A stretch of DNA of 7,000 bases, from assembly GCA_018224345.1 (NCBI GenBank), contig JAGTUW010000167.1, positions 1 through 7,000 on the forward strand, read 5' to 3'. A program made the translations under genes and the position numbers. The notes beneath the pieces were generated by a model that ran no database searches, had not been told where the DNA came from, and was given only the letters and a program-made list of their open reading frames with translations. This document shows positions 6,128-7,000 of this stretch, piece by piece (positions within the stretch are counted from its first letter, which is position 1; the number at the start of each line of letters is the position of its first letter). Source of the DNA: Bacteroidota bacterium. Its GTDB lineage: Bacteria; Bacteroidota; Ignavibacteria; SZUA-365.

Positions 6128-7000
6128 TCAGGGTTCGGTGCTCGTCGCGACGTCCCGTTCCTTCCTGCCGGTCAGGCGCCGGAAGCGCGCGGCAATGGCA
6201 TGTTGCCAGTCCTCAAGCAATGAGTACAGTGTCGGGATGACCACCAGTGTCAGGAAGGTGGAGACGGCGAGTCCGGAAATAATCGCAATCCCCAGGCCGC
6301 GCCAGAAATCCGAACTCTCGGCGCCGATGACAAGTGCGAAATTTCTCCAGTCGATATCGACACCCGTGGCGAGTGGCACAACACCGAGAATGGTGGAGAC
6401 GGCGGTGAGTACTACCGGTCGCAGACGCGTACGGCCAGCTTCGAGGAGGGCATCGTCGAGCGGCATGCCTTGCTGGATTTTCTGTTTGGCGAAATCAAGC
6501 AGGACGATTGCGTTTTTGACCACGATCCCAGCCAGGGCGATGACACCGACACCGGTCATAATCACGCCGAAGGGCTCTCCGGTGATCAGCAAACCGAGTA
6601 GCACGCCGATCAGCGACAACAGGACGGAAATCATGATGACGAAAGGCACCTTGATGGAGTTGAACTCACTGACCATCAGGAGGAAAATAAGAAATATGGT
6701 GATGAGCAATGCCCGGCCGAGAAATTCCGCTGCATCGGCCTGCTCCTGCTGCTCACCCGCGAAGGTGAAGTTGTAGCCGTCAGGCATGGGAAAGCCGGCC
6801 AGTTTCGTCTGCACATCGCTCAATACATCATTGGCCAGACGTCCCTGTGCATCGGCCGTAATGGTGATGACACGCTTGTAGTCCTTGCGCCGGATATCCG
6901 AAACACCGGTGCCGCGTACGACCTGCGCGACGGAGGTCAAAGGCACGGAGAGCAGTTTTCCGCGACGATTCATAAAAGTGATATTGAGATTTTCGATGTC
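6128..7000 (-). CDS. RND efflux transporter (AcrB/HAE1-like), C-terminal part
   Basis: The gene enters from the right edge. The last 290 residues are present and end with TGA at 6130-6128. The frame is open to base 7000, so the ATG at 6973 is internal. RND proteins are inner-membrane, proton-driven pumps that work with a periplasmic adaptor and an outer-membrane channel to export drugs, solvents or lipids. The fragment begins in the second periplasmic (porter) region, with VPLTSVAQV at 19-27 and the repeat end DGYNFTFAGEQQEQ at 74-87. Five hydrophobic segments corresponding to TM8-TM12 follow (about 96-113, 118-138, 144-168, 186-203 and 225-250). Family hallmarks are ALAGIVVKNAIVLLDFA (155-171) and EAGRTRLRPVVLTA (187-200 region). 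The loop before TM12, containing DIDWRNFALVIGAESSDFW, is longer than in AcrB and resembles FCB-group homologues. The tail is basic and short. The substrate cannot be inferred from this part. Confidence 0.93.
   Translation of the reverse strand, partial: DIENLNITFMNRRGKLLSVPLTSVAQVVRGTGVSDIRRKDYKRVITITADAQGRLANDVLSDVQTKLAGFPMPDGYNFTFAGEQQEQADAAEFLGRALLITIFLIFLLMVSEFNSIKVPFVIMISVLLSLIGVLLGLLITGEPFGVIMTGVGVIALAGIVVKNAIVLLDFAKQKIQQGMPLDDALLEAGRTRLRPVVLTAVSTILGVVPLATGVDIDWRNFALVIGAESSDFWRGLGIAIISGLAVSTFLTLVVIPTLYSLLEDWQHAIAARFRRLTGRKERDVATSTEP

Noticed and set aside
1..7000. CRISPR, tRNA, rRNA, insertion sequence, defence or phage system
   Set aside because: No spaced direct repeats, cloverleaf, terminal inverted repeats, transposase or toxin-like gene was seen. 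The genes are ordinary envelope, protease and efflux families.

Overview
The window looks like chromosomal DNA from a Gram-negative bacterium, with an outer-membrane barrel, a lipoprotein, two envelope-sugar glycosyltransferases and an RND pump. Base composition is moderately GC-rich. Weak clues point to the Bacteroidota/Chlorobi/Ignavibacteria (FCB) side: the DGG-type propeller repeats, a GT9 enzyme with the S-S-S-G-P-M-H form of its motif, and a longer-than-AcrB loop before the last helix of the RND protein. This placement is inference. No rRNA, tRNA, CRISPR array, insertion sequence or prophage gene was seen.

Plus strand, 1-3441: a co-directional envelope block. It opens with the C-terminal end of an outer-membrane beta-barrel protein (1-298). 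Twenty bases later comes a lipoprotein built of seven ~50-residue repeats (319-1530), best read as a seven-bladed beta-propeller. After a 49-base gap there is a WaaE/KdtX-like family 2 glycosyltransferase (1580-2365), whose stop overlaps by ATGA the start of a family 9 (heptosyltransferase-like) glycosyltransferase (2362-3441). The two transferases probably act in the same glycan pathway, such as LPS core or another surface oligosaccharide. The barrel and lipoprotein may form an outer-membrane pair.

Convergent junction, 3442-3598: 157 bases with no gene and no convincing terminator.

Minus strand, 7000-3599: the C-terminal third of an RND efflux transporter (7000-6128, running in from the right edge), a strong bidirectional hairpin terminator (6087-6119), then an ~811-residue Lon-like ATP-dependent protease of the AAA_32/Lon_C type (6034-3599). 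The longest open frame for the protease begins at 6103, inside the terminator loop, so the ATG at 6034 is the better start. The protease gene ends in a small, slipped GC-rich tandem repeat that encodes a Gly-Ser-Thr tail and supplies its stop codon.

Most of the window is ordinary envelope and housekeeping content. The points most worth checking are the degenerate donor-binding motifs of the family 2 glycosyltransferase, the velcro closure of the propeller lipoprotein, the repeat at the protease stop codon, and the start correction of the protease.
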